A DNA stretch of 64,000 nucleotides from Reticulitermes speratus (GCA_021186555.1 JAJKFL010000014.1:30024033-30088032); one strand, 5' to 3'. Counted from the stretch's first letter, positions 24,901 through 37,725 are shown. Numbers and translations are program-made. The notes: generated by a model not told the origin, from the letters alone.

Positions 24901-27900
24901 AGAACATACATGTCAGAAGATGGAATGTACAGCCCAAAAGATTATAACTATAATCTGGATATATAATCCTCGGATATGTAAAACCATCAAACTTTCAATA
25001 ACACTCAAATCAATTTTGTTGGAAAAGGTACACAAAGTAAGTAGGCGGGGATTAACTGCGTGCGAGACTGAGGTAAGAAGACTGTCCTCAGAACCGTTCA
25101 CATCGTTCTGATAACATAAGACTTTCAACTGACTTCTGTGGCATAGGTGCAGGTCCTTCTGTGGAGTAACTTAATATGGGATACGAAAGGTGCATTCAAA
25201 GAAAATTCAACCTGAAAAACTATGCTATAAGCAAACATAGATGACACAGCAAGAACAAATTATATATTTCTTTCAAGCACAGTAGATCATTGACAGTATT
25301 TTTTATCACAAGATTGCTTGTCGTAGAGACGAGACATCGCTGCTGCACACTGACGGTGACGCTGCTCATTCTGCGGTGCTCAGGTTCAGCGATAAAGAAT
25401 ACTCCTTGTACCAGATTTAACAGTGCATTAATTGAGTATATACAACAATGGTACTAACAAATGCACACAGGTATACTGAAACTAGTTTTACACACAATGA
25501 ACTCCTACATGTTTCAGCCAACCATGTGGCCATCATCAGGGATATAAAATACAAAGACGTAATACCATTACCATTTTACACCTACAGTATCATTTTACTC
25601 ACCTCTGTTGTTGCTTTGCCATCTTCTCTTCACGTGCCTGGGCCTTCATTTGCTGGACATCAATTGTGTCTGGTTTACGGCGACGCATATACAGTTCATG
25701 ATTACCCATGCAAAGAGCTAAAATGCGTTTGTTGATGCGTACACGTGGTGCAAAGAATACAAAATCTGGTGCTTTTTTATCGATGGGCTTAATGATGAAT
25801 TTCCGGTCATTAAAGGAAATGTTGCGGATTTCTGACCATGGGAAACCAATCTTTGGAGTCAGCCTGTCGAACAAACGATGCATATTTAATGACCATGTTG
25901 AGATCAGGTGGAGTGTAGTCAGTGCTGCCATTCAACAGTTTTTCATCTGTGAGCAAGGATTTTCATATATGCAACAAGGTTTACCACCTAGCAACTGATA
26001 TCATTAAATTCCTGAATATGAAAAATTTAACATTTACTTCTAACAGGTGTTTCCATTTACCAAGTACTCACGTCAAATACCTGGCCCCTTGGACCAAGAC
26101 CTTTCAAAATCTGTGGAAAACTGAAATTTAGAAAATTGCGCATAGAATACTGGCAATGCTCCTTATGCCTACACACCTAAACCAATCCATTTTCTACTAA
26201 TTTCTTAGCCTCTGACCGTTCTTGTACAATGACGGGAAATATTCTGGCGCTATGAATCCCTGGCCCTTGTCACCCCAAATCCATTATTTTTTACACACAC
26301 ACACCAGCACTGCAAATTGCAATTACAAGCATCTATATTTGTAGGCAGCAATCTCAGAAAATAAAGAATAACAAGTAAACAATGGAGTAAAACTAAAACA
26401 ATTGATATAATTAAAACAGAACCATCAGTCTCTAAGACTGATATCTAGAAAGTTAGTACTGCTAACCTTTCTGACCATAATGCAACTCTCCACATATGGG
26501 TCAGTCTCTCAAGTTATGGGGGACATGGCTGCTGAATAATGAAATCCAAAGATAATGGTCAAATTCTCAAAACCCCACCACTGTTCCCAATTCTGAGCTA
26601 AACAAATCCAATTCAAACCCTCCCTTTAAGGAGTTTGTGTAACTGGTAATGTATGCTGGCATACTAAGCAGTCTTATATTCAAATTCTTTGACAAATTTT
26701 TTTTATGTGTTTCTCTCTCCTATGTCAAAATAGAATTACAGCAGTGCATTACACCATTTGGAAGATAAAGGCAGTAGGCTCCTCCAGGGCAACAAACATT
26801 TTGCTCAACAAGATGACATCCCAGAACACATTATAACATTCCTGGTTATTAATTATTAACTACAGTGCCTTTACTAAGACAAAGCCCATTAAAGATGGGC
26901 AGCACTATCTGCCATTCCTTCTTTCCAGGTACATCATACATTCAAATAATATTATACTACCAACATGTAAGGAATAATTTTAAGTACTACTTTTAAGTAT
27001 TATTTTAAAAGTCAGAATACATACATAAGAAAAGTTAAAATTCCATCAAGTTTCAGAGATTCTTATTTTGTTACATTCTGATGGCACGCTGGCTTCATAA
27101 GAAAAGCCTGAAAGCTGTTGTATCAAACGTACTGCTATGGGCTACAGATATATCAGGTCATAACATCAGCAACTATTTCACAAGTACAGAAATTTGTGTT
27201 CCACTGCCTTCAACTTAACACTATTTTGTTTTCTTACAAACAAGTTTGTAAAAACAGAACAGTGTTAAGTGCAAGGCAGTGGAACACAGAAGTGCTCCTA
27301 AAAGCTGCATGGTACATATGGAATAAAGTTTATTTGATGGGCGTTTACAATTACCACAATCTGTTAATTTATTAAACTTGCAAACTACACTACACATGAC
27401 ATAGGCTAGTGAACCGTTTCCACTTTCTATACCATGATGAAATCCACCCCCCCCCCCCCAACACACACACACACAAAATCACAAACTTGTTTCAAGTTAG
27501 TTAACATTATGCTCTACAAAGTTACCTCCACCTGCATGGCAGGCATACCAAAGTCAGCAAGCTCTATTGTTATGAAATATTTCTTACTTATCATCCTTCT
27601 CATAAATATTAAGTCCAAGGGCATCCACACCAAGCCACAATTCTGTTCCTTTCTTGTTGCGAATCTCAAAGTAATTCACACCATACATTTCAAGATCTTG
27701 TGCAATTCTCAGATACTCCATCATAGCATCTTCCCTGGAAAACAGCAACAACAATCACAAAATCTCAAACTTCCTAGTGGTTGTGATGGTCTGCATACTT
27801 TGTGTAAGATGGACTACACTGCAGGTTCAACTAACTGTATTTACTACTCAGGTTAGGAATTGTCAAACTCAATCAGTCTACATGTCTATAGACAGTACCT

Positions 27901-30900
27901 ATACTAAAAATTACTGGCCTAATGCAAAACTCTCAGTATTCTAATATTAACTCCATCTTTAATTTTAACAGAACTTACACAAACCTTGTGTGTATTGTTT
28001 TAACAAGCACAATAACACTTGACTTACATTCAGAAGATGGCCAATTCGATGTTATCCTTCCAATGACCCTCCCATTCAGTCTTATACAGTCTTTCCAAAC
28101 ATGTGGTTTGCAATGAAGTAGGATCATGCAACACTACAGCACAACTCCCTCTCCTCCACACCACCAAACAATACAAATTTGGTGTCACATGTAACTTTAC
28201 AGACACATAAGGTTAGATCAGAAAATTTCCAGACACTATTTCTTTCTCAACAATTACAGCATTTACCTGAAAATCCATGCTGTTCCCTTCAAAGCATCCC
28301 CCTCACAGCCTAATACAGAGAGCCCAGCAATTGTGTCACTGCTGGAAGCACTTGCTAACACCCTCTGTTCTGAACTATGCAAGTGTTGTCTGCAACTGTT
28401 CTTGAATCATTCTGATGTCATGACATCTTATTCCACTCAATGCCAACTTCAGTTCTGAACATCAGAAAAGTTGAACAGTGCTACACGTGGATAGCACAGA
28501 GGGCTTGTCATTACTGGAAATAAAGTGGAGCACAGACAAAGCAGGGTGAGCAGGAGTATCATTATGGTGGAGAAACCAAGCTCCAGTGCACCACTTCGCA
28601 GGTAATTCTCAGAGCAAACCTTCCTGCAGGCATCATAAAATGTGTGTACAGATGTGGCTCACAGTTTGTCCCTGTAGAAAAAATCTGTGACAGCTGGCAC
28701 ATCACACTGGAATAACTTTTCTGGCCATCTTACAATGCACAGATGGATTTACTCCTTCAGTGTGAAGTCTGTCAGTCCGTGGAATGCAGCCACAAAGCTA
28801 TATTTCATTACCTGTGATGACCTTCAAAAGGATTTGCGGGTCTCTTTGGCATTATCCCTGAAGGTGCTAGCCAACAATGACACAATTTTGCTTCTGCTCA
28901 TCAGACAGGGCATAGATTTTGCAGCAAACCATCACAGGCTCAGATCTGGTGTCAACATGTTGTGGCATGTTCTAAACAAGATTCCCAACTAATTGGCCAA
29001 CTCAAGGATAAGAATGTGCCCCTTTTCATGGACAAGTTCCTTAATTCATGCCATATTTCTGTATGTTTGGCTGGCAGGAAGACATCACTCCATTTCTGAG
29101 CTTTGGAAACCAATCAGGCACTTAGGTCTCCTCCCTGTTTCCTCTCCTTCAAGCAAGTTTTAACGTCTTGAAGGTTTTCATAGCAGTTGTTCCTACTTTG
29201 AAGCAGAACTCTAGGCACACACTCTATTCTTTAAATCTGCCATTTTCTGAAGAAATGAAAACTGTAGAGGATACAACATTGCCACACTCCACAATGATGC
29301 ATGGCAGAAATTTGAAATCGACAATGAATGACTCCACAGATTCTACTCTACCTCTACGTAACAGATTAGTTCTGTAATAACTCAAGCAGTCTCATTTTAT
29401 GACTAGCCAAGAACTTTTCCAGTCACGTCTTATATCATTTCCTCTTGTAATGTGGTAACATACATCACAACATTAAAGTATTGACATCACTCATGCTAAA
29501 TAGTCATTAGTATCAAAACAAACCTTAGCATTGCCTTATGTTCATTCCACCACGTGGTAATGCTTTGCTCCCACTCTTCTCGAGACATTTTGTGTTGGTC
29601 CATGACTCTAGAGGGGGAGGGAAAAAAAGTATTACAAAGTGTAATTAACTACTGCATAAAACATGTTTTATATTTCATCATAAATTCTGCGAACCTTTTT
29701 CTGCCAAGATCACAATATTTGTTTTAGCACACTGAAACGTTAATAGGACCAACAGTGCCACTGACTTGCTCTTGGGCACTGTATTGTGACAACCTACCAT
29801 ACCAGCAGGAAATGTTTTTCTCATCAACTGCAATCAGTTCTCTAGCCATATTGAATCTTGCATCACTGAAACCAAACCCGTTTTCATTCGAAGTCTGCCC
29901 ACCACAGTTCAACACTTTGCATAGTCACTGTTTACCAATAGTCCCCACCGTACTATTATACACAAACTAGGCTACCACTGTCAGGAATAAATTACATTTT
30001 TAAGGCATGTTTGCATCCCCATGAAGTGTACATTACAATCACTCCATCTACCAATCTTTCCACATAAAATTCAATAACCATAGATTATCATGGAACTTAA
30101 TACTGATTACTTATTCAATACAGGTTATAGTTGCGACTTCATGCCAATTTGAGGAAGTATTTGTCAAAAGTATCTGTGGCTTTAACATTTGTTTATTATG
30201 ACAGAAAAATCCATCAATCTTAATTATTTATTGGTATATTGCCCTAATTTCTGCCCTGATGTGATGGTTATGTGAAATGTGGAAACACAATTATAATACT
30301 GACATTAGTCCATGTTTTGCTTGAAATCGTTCATTTTATGGTATTCATAACAGAGCATCAAAAGCTACAATTCACAGACTGAAACCATATGGCCAATAAT
30401 AGCAAATATGGCAGAAGTGATATGCTATGCATGCATTCAACAGCTTGCTGATCTGAGCAGTCAGTGTTCTTGTGTGCTATGCAATCTCACTGAACTCCTT
30501 TCAGAGCCAACATTATACAAGTTAAAGAAATTATTTTCCTATGTTGGAAGACTTTTCATACAAAATAAGAAAACTTTTGGGAAAGTTTAAATAGGTTTGC
30601 AGCAAGATGAACTAGCAGCAAAGAATGCTGTACTTTCTGCCTCTCTACAGTCACGCCAAGAACTGTGACAAAATTATTGTAACATATAAATTATTCAAAA
30701 CTTTATATTCATAATCATTAACCTATGTTCTACAGCAATGAGCATGAAAGTACTAGCCATAAGCTTCTCTGTTTTAAAACACATACCTCTGAGGCAACAA
30801 ACGATCATTTGCAAGGAACCCTGAATTGTGGGTACCCTTCACGTAATCTCCATGACGGGCCTGAACAGCATATGATGCCAAGAGAACAGATGTCTCAGGT

Positions 30901-33900
30901 GGGCAATATATCTCATCTGATAAAATTGCATTCTTCACCTGAAAATATATTTGTGAAGTAAGTCTTGTGAGAGAGAGAGAGAAAAAAAAAAGATAGTTAA
31001 AAGGAAATTAAAAAACTAGATAAATTAAAACAGGACTTAGGTGCTGTCAATTCAAGTTCAGGTCTGGTCAGGAATGTGCGGTACCATGGACAGTGACCTC
31101 ATATACTGACCCCTCAAGACGGTAATGGAAAAGGTTTTTAAGTCATCATTAAGGCCATTAAGTCCATGAGTTAACTCTTCTGACCTTTACCTACAAAATT
31201 AACAGATCAAAAAGAAAAGTTCTCAACATTGGTACAGTCATCATATGAATTATATTTACTTATTTTATGCATAAATGAACACAAGGCACATTTTGTTCCA
31301 CACCACAAGCAGCAGAGAGTATTTTTATTGCCAGATTGAGCAATGCAGAGCGGATGGCATCATTGGCTGCAATGCAGTAACAATGTCCACTCTAAGGAGA
31401 GCCACCGAGCAATAAAAAATACTTTCTGTAATTTAAGGAATGAATTTGTTGGCAAATTAAAACTAACCTATCCTTCATACACAGGTCACTTCACTCATTA
31501 ATCTTCAGCCACTCTAATTATGAACATCTCCTTAGGATGGCAACCTTTCAATTGTATCAGCTAACTGCATGCAGTTCCTGCTGCAACCTATGCCACTGTG
31601 GCCATTCAGCTCCACATGAAATCCTTTTTCAAAATGCTGGTCGACTGTTCATGCACAACAGTTTAGTAACTTCTCTGAATTTCCTCCATCCTCCAGAACT
31701 TCAAATATTCCAAAACAACAATGATCTAAGGAGCCAAACGAGGATACCTAAAACGAAGGCTCTCACTCGATTATCAAAATATGGGTGCATGTGCAAGCAC
31801 AAGCGCAGAAGAAGCATGGGACTCATCTGCCTCTCAGGACGTCATTAAAAATACTGTGACCATTTCTTACTTGACAGGTATTCAAAAAACATGCAAGAAT
31901 AATTTGACATATGGTCTGAAATAATGGCCCCTTGGAAATGGAATTTAGTCCTGTTTGTTGTTGCATTACACTTATAGTAGCCTCCTGAATAAACCAACAA
32001 TTACATATATGCACATTGTCTATGGCTCAGGCTTCATCTGAGAAAGAAAATAATGGGTACACAAATCATTGCCAATTACCTGTTAAAGCCAACATGCAAG
32101 ATCTGCTTGGACACTACAAGATGAGTTACATTGTTTGAATTAAAAACAACAAATTCTTGTCCTCTGCAGTGACAACTGAGCCACATTTGATTTCTCTGTG
32201 CATCTTCAAGCAGATCCTTCATGTCCCTTCCACTTGTGCTTTGTCTTGAAAATAACATACTATTAGTGCCTTTGTAACAAATGAATTCCCTTGCTGGAAA
32301 CCATCAAGCAGTAATACATCATTCCTTTTAAAGAGAAATGCATACTGTAGCCAGACACAAGAGGGATGGCTGGCTATTACTTTGTCATGTGCTACCCATT
32401 AGCTATGAATACACTGAGGTCACAACAGAGTTTTTGACATCAGTCTTTTGTTACTTTTCATTCCAAAATTGAACTATTGCAGAGTCTATGCATTATGCAG
32501 GCCTACCTGTTCTGCATTTACTGTTAATTGGCATAGTTTGCACAATTAATGTGAAAAGAAGAGGAAAAACTGGAAAAAAATCTATGGATCCAACCAGGAA
32601 ATACAAGAGTACATCAAATAAATTCTGCAAGCAATGAATAAACAGCAAAAGACTGGAACCAGGATACGTTTGAGACCAGACGTGAAATTTGGTGACAGAG
32701 CCATCGGTCGTCATCGTCATAAACATCATACTTTCATTGATGCTCAGTTTACCGTTTATAATAAATGCTTGGCAAAAAAAGGACAATGAAAAGACTATAT
32801 TAATGATGAATAAGACATGGCACAAAGCAGGTATGTCCTGGCATGTATGTAACAATTGAAAAAAGCATAACCCCAATCAGCATAGCTGACCTAAACTGAT
32901 ATTAAAGCTGGGGACCTCCAAAATATGACAAAGGAATGCCACCATTACACTGCCAGTACTATGTGTTAAATGACCAACAGCCTGCTTGGCAAATCATTCC
33001 AACATGTGATAATCTCAACTTTGTATATTAACCCCATTAAACACTCACTGACATATTTATTATGGCTAAACTACTTGCTGACCACAATTTTCTCATCCTG
33101 ATGGATAAGCATTTGTAACACATTTTGAGTCTTGGCTATTCAAAGGGCAATCAGTGCTGCTTTACATAAAGTGTGTAGTATGGTGTTCATTCATAACACA
33201 CTGTTAGTGCTGGTGCAAAATAGTACAGCATTAATTCAGATTGTGGTCTGTCTAATGGGTTATAGCACTGTACCCTCACAGATGGTTATGAATGTTCTGG
33301 AGAAACCTGCTGCCTCCATTTTTAGGAGTCAAACTGGGATGCAGATAGGGAGATGAAGGTAGCAAATTCCTCCAAAACACCTGTAACAACTTTTATAGCT
33401 TAGTTCCCCACCAACATACAACTACCAAATTTCATCAAAATTTTTCAGGCATGAGAGCCGAAACACTTACAGACATGATCTTAATGTTAAGCATTCATTT
33501 CATACATTTCACGCAAAGGATGCATAAAATGTACACTTTCTGGCTTGTTGTGATACTTTACTCCACAGTTACATTCTGCCTGCTAACAAGCAGACATGGA
33601 ATAGTTCAGAACAACCCATTTCCTGAGGATCAAAACTATGCATGCTACACCACAGGATGCAGACCACAATCTGGAAAATCCTATTACAATTTCCTATGCA
33701 CTTCCTTTATAATTTAAAAGCTCCAATGCTTTTGCTTCACAATATGGAAATTCTTAATAATGAAATACAAATGATCGTCACTATGGCACTCCAACTGGTC
33801 CCTGTTCATTGAAAGATTCAAATAAATCATAAGAATATAACATTTCAGATGACCCACCTCCATTCACAGGTAAAGAAAAGTGGGTAAGCGGCTTACTCAG

Positions 33901-34674
33901 TTGGACCTATCAGATAAAATTTATATAATTCTGGTGATGACATATCACATCTGGCATTATTTACTTCATGGACTTGGTCCATCTCCTCATTTAAAAAAAA
34001 GTATATCAGGGATAGGCTCAGTCCCTGTTGTCAAACCACAAATATAGTTAAAAACTGCTTCGCCTAAGAGAGGCTGCTTACTAGGCACAGCTGAGTAGGT
34101 TCCGGCCCTATTCTTAGCCAGAGTACAGGGACTGGCAGTGCCCCTGAAACACAGTGTTTTATTTTTTAACGGGACAATGGGCAAAGTCCATTAAGTAAAT
34201 GACTCCATCTTGATACAGTTTATCCTCACCCACTAACACAGGAGCAATAAAAATTGATTAACATAAAAAACCGACCCAATACTGACTGGGAGTATCTAAG
34301 AATATGTATGTAAAAATAAATACAATTTGCCACAGATTTGTGGTGGGTCAAATATGCAAAAGAATGGTGAGAATGAGAGAATTATTATGCAAAAAACCAA
34401 GGCCAAACAAAAAGACAAATATGCAAGACCAAATGCCAATTAGAAAAAACACAGCAAACAAAAGGCATGTAGCTTTACAGGTGGTCCAGTTGGCTGGGAC
34501 TGTAAGCAGTCCGATTCCTAAACACAAATGGATGAACCAAAATCAAATTACCTGCAAATAGAAAAGACGCAGAGTAATATCCTGAATCAGTTCCTCTGCA
34601 ACATCTTCTGGGTAGAATTTGGCACGGAACTTGAACTGAAGTGGGTTCTCCTTCTTTACATCTTGGCTCATCAC
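18740..34674 (-). CDS. Moe: moesin (ERM-family membrane-actin linker), 5' exons missing
   Basis: Nine coding exons on the minus strand: 34552-34674, 30787-30938, 29524-29607, 27588-27734, 25603-25863, 24210-24420, 22478-22624, 21693-21923, 18740-18904. All junctions are GT-AG and keep frame, giving about 506 residues that match the ERM order: end of FERM F1, F2, F3 ([13 protein letters not shown]-type core), a long charged coiled coil, then the C-terminal actin-binding domain ending [14 protein letters not shown]. The regulatory threonine sits in [14 protein letters not shown] proteins bind PIP2 and membrane-protein tails through FERM and F-actin through the C terminus; phosphorylation opens the closed form. 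Full fly-type moesin is about 575-580 residues, so roughly 65-70 N-terminal codons lie upstream of 34674 and were not found. The actin-binding end distinguishes it from merlin. No frame damage seen. Confidence 0.96.
18905..21692 (-). other. moesin intron, 2.8 kb
   Basis: GT at 21691-21692 and AG at 18905-18906. AT-rich; no repeat or nested gene recognised. Confidence 0.85.
21693..21923 (-). CDS. Moe: moesin exon (linker and start of C-ERMAD)
   Basis: 77 codons, phase 0: [77 protein letters not shown]. The histidine and acid-rich linker (PQHHH...EHDEDDE) is typical of insect moesins. The donor is GTAAAT. Confidence 0.95.
22478..22624 (-). CDS. Moe: moesin exon (coiled coil)
   Basis: 49 codons, phase 0 both sides: [49 protein letters not shown]. 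The donor is GTATCT. Confidence 0.95.
22625..24209 (-). other. moesin intron, 1.6 kb, with SINE
   Basis: GT-AG intron. It holds a tRNA-headed SINE at 23835-24030; otherwise nothing recognised. The next intron toward the 3' end (21924-22477, 554 bp) is the shortest and holds nothing seen. Confidence 0.85.
23835..24030 (-). mobile_element. tRNA-derived SINE, copy 1
   Basis: On the minus strand the head reads CCATGGCTCAGGCCTCTCAC (A-box-like), then CCTGGGTTTCATTACGGGTC (B-box-like). The body contains GTCCATGTGGGATTTGTGG and GGACAAAGTGGCACTGGGAT. This head-plus-body order resembles SINEs I associate with cockroach and termite genomes (memory only). Confidence 0.6.
24210..24420 (-). CDS. Moe: moesin exon (coiled coil)
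   Basis: One base completing arginine plus 70 codons of Glu/Gln/Arg-rich helix (starts [20 protein letters not shown], ends [15 protein letters not shown]). Of two possible AG acceptors, only the upstream one (at 24421-24422) keeps frame. Confidence 0.95.
24421..25602 (-). other. moesin intron, 1.2 kb
   Basis: GT-AG intron. The part at 25175-25400 is richer in CpG than its surroundings (GGTGCATTCAAAG, GTAGAGACGAGACATCGCTG) and may be a worn mariner end. A pair of motifs, ACATGTTTCAG (25507) and CATCATCAGGG (25531), resembles the fold-back core motif seen after 47 kb. Confidence 0.6.
25603..25863 (-). CDS. Moe: moesin exon (FERM F3 and start of coiled coil)
   Basis: 86 full codons: [86 protein letters not shown]. 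This is the PH-like F3 lobe and the first turn of the alpha-helical region. The donor is a perfect GTGAGT. Confidence 0.97.
27195..27288. repeat. 94-nt near-perfect hairpin in a moesin intron
   Basis: The left arm 27195-27240 (TGTGTTCCACTGCCTTCAAC onward) pairs with the right arm 27243-27288 (ending AAGGCAGTGGAACACA) with about six mismatches or one bulge and a loop of only a few bases. Size and pairing resemble a pre-miRNA or a very small MITE. Confidence 0.8.
27447..27476. repeat. C13 tract followed by CA microsatellite
   Basis: Thirteen C (27447-27459), then A-rich and (AC)n to about 27476. Intronic. Confidence 0.9.
27588..27734 (-). CDS. Moe: moesin exon (FERM F2/F3)
   Basis: 48 full codons between split codons: [48 protein letters not shown]. 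It ends AA|GTAAGA, giving lysine with the first base of the next exon. Confidence 0.96.
27735..29523 (-). other. moesin intron, 1.8 kb, with mariner relic
   Basis: GT-AG intron; roughly half is the mariner relic at 28210-29190. Confidence 0.85.
28210..29190 (-). pseudogene. mariner-family transposase relic, second lineage
   Basis: Minus-strand pieces in shifting frames follow transposase order: [20 protein letters not shown] (N-terminal HTH), [23 protein letters not shown], then [20 protein letters not shown] at about 28520-28590 (second catalytic Asp region, usually HHDNAPAH). The C-terminal [20 protein letters not shown] lies at about 28210-28285. Many stops and frameshifts mark it as far older than the copy at 1-1100. 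A terminal-repeat-like TTAGATCAGAAAATTTCC lies at about 28212-28230. It is embedded in the intron, antisense to nothing else. Confidence 0.72.
29524..29607 (-). CDS. Moe: moesin exon (FERM F2)
   Basis: One base completing arginine, 27 codons ([27 protein letters not shown]) and AG of the next arginine. A pyrimidine-rich tract (TTTCCCTCCCCCTCTAG type) precedes it and a GTTTGT donor follows. Confidence 0.95.
29608..30786 (-). other. moesin intron, 1.2 kb
   Basis: GT-AG intron; nothing recognised. Confidence 0.85.
30787..30938 (-). CDS. Moe: moesin exon (FERM F2)
   Basis: 50 codons plus AG of a split arginine: [50 protein letters not shown]. The F2 helical core is well conserved. The donor is GTATGT. 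Confidence 0.96.
30939..34551 (-). other. moesin intron, 3.6 kb
   Basis: GT-AG intron, AT-rich, CpG-poor. It starts near a GA/A-rich tract (30971-30992). Short frames at 31537-31848 and 32493-32876 show no family resemblance. Confidence 0.8.
34552..34674 (-). CDS. Moe: moesin exon (FERM F1 end / F2 start)
   Basis: 41 whole codons (phase 0 both sides): [20 protein letters not shown] and [20 protein letters not shown], then Q. The acceptor is CAG before GTG, the donor GTAATT. This boundary at V(M/T)xQDV is also an exon boundary in vertebrate ERM genes, as I recall. The preceding exon should end ...WIKLYKK and was not found. Confidence 0.95.
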
Positions 34675-36284
34675 CTGAAATGTAACATTTGCACTTCAGT
34701 GTTAATGCTCCAACAGTGTAACATTCACTGTAACACATACAAATCATGCCCAAAGTAAACAAATTAAACCTTACACATATCGTATTCATATGAGGACAAC
34801 TTAACTACTGCACATACCCAGTTCTGTCAATTCAGAGTACCTGTATAACAAATAAAAAATTTTGTAGTAAATGTGTGAAATATAATGCAAAACGTGAATA
34901 GGTATTGTTATCAAACCATGGTACTGTCTTACTTCTAGTTACTTTTTGCAACTCTGTATGTTAAATTACCCAAATGGATAGTTGTTGAAAGTGTTACAGT
35001 AAAAGCTGCACTAACTGCAACTCCAGGACCACAGGGCTGCTGGATATCGCAGTTTTCTGGATATTAGAACATCATACCTAATGTGTATCTTAGTGTACTT
35101 AGCAACCTCAAGGACAGACCTAACCATTTAATTTTTCACTTGATACCCTGTCCTGTTTTCCCTGCCACACATTCTTTTCCCTTTCATCACCACTTACATT
35201 ATGGTGTACAAATCTTGAATGATGATGATGATGATGATGATAAAGCAAGACCCAGAAATTTATGGCCAAACTTCCAGAATCAGTGCCGGATGCTGCCAGT
35301 TGGTGGAACAGTAAAATGTAATGGGCCTCCTAGTCAATTTCCGGTTACCAGAGCTTTCCAGATCATCCAGTGCCAAATATCGCAGCTTTTACATTATTTA
35401 CAAAACATGCAACACCTTATACTGCTTGAACTGTTAACCTGCATTTAAGCATGAAGTCAAGACAATGTACAACGCTGCAGAAGCCACAGCAAAATGTTCT
35501 TTTCTACTATTACAGCCAAAGGTATATAACAAATCTCAAGACTAACAGGCTGACTTAATTAAATCATCAAAGGTTGGGTAACCAAGTGAGATAAAATGCT
35601 AATCAGAAAAAGCAGCTTCAGGAAAATAATCATGAACGTGTTCTACACAGCTCTCTATCACCGTCAGCACCAAAATAAATGCTATGTCACTCCAATTTGA
35701 CTTTGTCCAATATGTGACTAAAAACATTCTAAGAACATGGCATTTCAGAGATTTGTTGCAAAAAGAGGCCTATCATTCAGATCCAATGATTATGCTTTGT
35801 CCTTCTTTTACACTCGGGGAATGACACAGCCTATGTCTGAAATGTTGTGTTGTTAGAGTGCTGTATTTTAAGCACACAACAACACAGTGCAATCTGAGTG
35901 GCAAAGGCAACAGCAACACCACCATTGTCAGCAGTTGCAAGAGAAACAATACACCACTGTCATTAAATTTCAGAAACATACTCAGTACACAGTAAATGAT
36001 TCATGTAACATGTAGTGGTAGCAACTTGCAGACTGGAGCCTACCAAACTCTCAAAGTGGCCTACGCGCCAAGTTCATAAACCAGTATTAATATTCACAAA
36101 TGCACAGATACTGAGAAGCTGGTGGCAAGGAAGCACTGGCAAACTTCTCACTGTTATCCTTTCACTCATTACATTATATAAATTAATGCTCACATATTGG
36201 ATCCAAAAACCCATTCTGAATATTAGTTTCATGTACTAAAACAATGACGCAGTTTTAGGTACTAAATAAAGGATGTAGTTTTAG
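34675..36284 (-). other. probable moesin intron continuing upstream
   Basis: It lies beyond the AG acceptor at 34675-34676, so the first part must be intron. A GAT-type microsatellite occupies 35219-35242. I looked for the exon encoding the REVWFFGLQY region of FERM F1 and did not find it here or further right. Confidence 0.5.
35219..35242. repeat. (GAT)n microsatellite
   Basis: About seven tandem GAT units. Confidence 0.95.
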
Positions 36285-36420
36285 TTGGAAAACCTGGATG
36301 AAAGGGACCACCTGTTAGATTGGTGGACAGTACTAAAGTGGGTCTTAAAGAACCAGAGTGAGACTGTAGACTGGATTCATCTGGCTTCAGATTCCATAAA
36401 GGGCAGGAATTTTTCTCAGC
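36285..36420 (+). mobile_element. LINE 3'-terminal fragment, copy 2 (plus strand)
   Basis: Broken frames show VLVGKPG with KGPP just upstream and VLKNQSETVDWIHLASDSIK downstream, matching the VGKPEGKRPLGRP...DWIHLAQDR tail family. The plus-strand frames after it (to about 36890) stay open in pieces but are not recognised. Confidence 0.5.
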
Positions 36421-37725
36421 TAGCTGAGCACCTTTGGGGTCTGCACTGTGGAACTAGTGGATACAAATATTTTATTTGTTAAAAGTTCTATGAACAAAGT
36501 GCATAAAATGAACCCACGAAGGGAAAAATTGTGGCTGTCTATATATTTCATGTACAAAATTAGGGAATGGATATCGGCAAAATTTGGTGCTGGGATTCAA
36601 CACTACACTTTGCTGGGTGAAACTGATGTTATTCATAGTGGGCCAATATCTGCTAAATTACACGAAGCTCATTTTTAATTTACCTTTCCTGATATCCTGG
36701 CATTTGTAGAAAGAGTGAAAGAGACATGTAACATTCTGTATACTGACAGAAATAATTTGTATGAAAAGTGTGGAAACCAAACTAAGGACATTAAACTTTA
36801 AAAGGATTTTGATGATGTGAATGATATTCTGTACACTGTCCATCCTTTGCAGCTAAAAAACCCACGTTTAAGAGAATGTATCTGTCTGTCTCTTCAGGTG
36901 GAAACAGGCCCGCCACAATAGGTCTCCCTCACCCCTTTCCACCTGAAGATAGAAAGAGGCACTCTTCAAAATGTTGTGGTTATAACAGCCTGAGACAACA
37001 ACGGACAATGTCCAAAATGGCAGTAATGACTAGTGCATGAACATCAAGTTTCATAATCTTCATCTGTTACTTTTTTCAGATGTAACTCTACATACGACCT
37101 TTAGTTACAAGGCTTGCTAAAAACACAGGCTTTTCTTATGAGGAGAGGTAACAAAATGCAAGTCATTGTACCATGCACACAAAGTCATGGCCATGTCTGC
37201 AAGAACTTTATAAATGCAGGGTATGACGTTCAGTATTCTTTCACAACTGCCTCCCAAACCAAGTTCAGTAGGGTACTGGGGGAGGGGGTGTACAGTCATG
37301 AAAGCATTGAAGGTTCTTTACATTATTTACTACATCCCAACATTCCCTCAACTCCTCTGACTCATTTACTAATACATAGCATCTTGAAATGCTTAAGAGG
37401 TTACAATGGGGTCAAATTGTCATACCCTACCGAATTTTCCATTTTGAAGACACAAGGCTAATACCAAAACTGATCCAACAGATACTGGCTGTCATGACAT
37501 GTGGTGGAAGGAACTGACTGGATTGTCCAGGTATTAATGGTGCTGAACATATGGTTTCTACAGTCAGATGAATTTCTCAAAATGTGAACCACAACACCTG
37601 TCCATAAACCAAAACCTGAGAAATGTAATTGAATTTGGTTTTCCAAAGTTTTTATGTAGGGAATCGTGAGAAAAAAATATCACATTTTACAAACAACGTT
37701 TATGAAGATATTTCCCAAAAAAAAA
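36421..37725. other. noncoding or decayed repeat sequence, unidentified
   Basis: The plus frame at 36448-36678 (with WLSIYFMYKIREWISAKFGA) and the minus frame at 37458-37646 have no recognised family. No support for a gene. Confidence 0.4.

Larger units (their letters stand above)
25864..27587 (-). other. moesin intron, 1.7 kb
   Basis: GT-AG intron containing the 94-nt hairpin (27195-27288) and a C13 plus CA tract (27447-27476). Confidence 0.8.

Noticed and set aside
31537-32876. Frames of 103 and 127 codons within the largest moesin intron
   Set aside because: No domain, AT-rich composition like the intron and no conserved motif.
36285-36890. Novel plus-strand gene from several linked open frames
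   Set aside because: The first part matches the LINE tail family and the rest needs several frame changes; no splice model.
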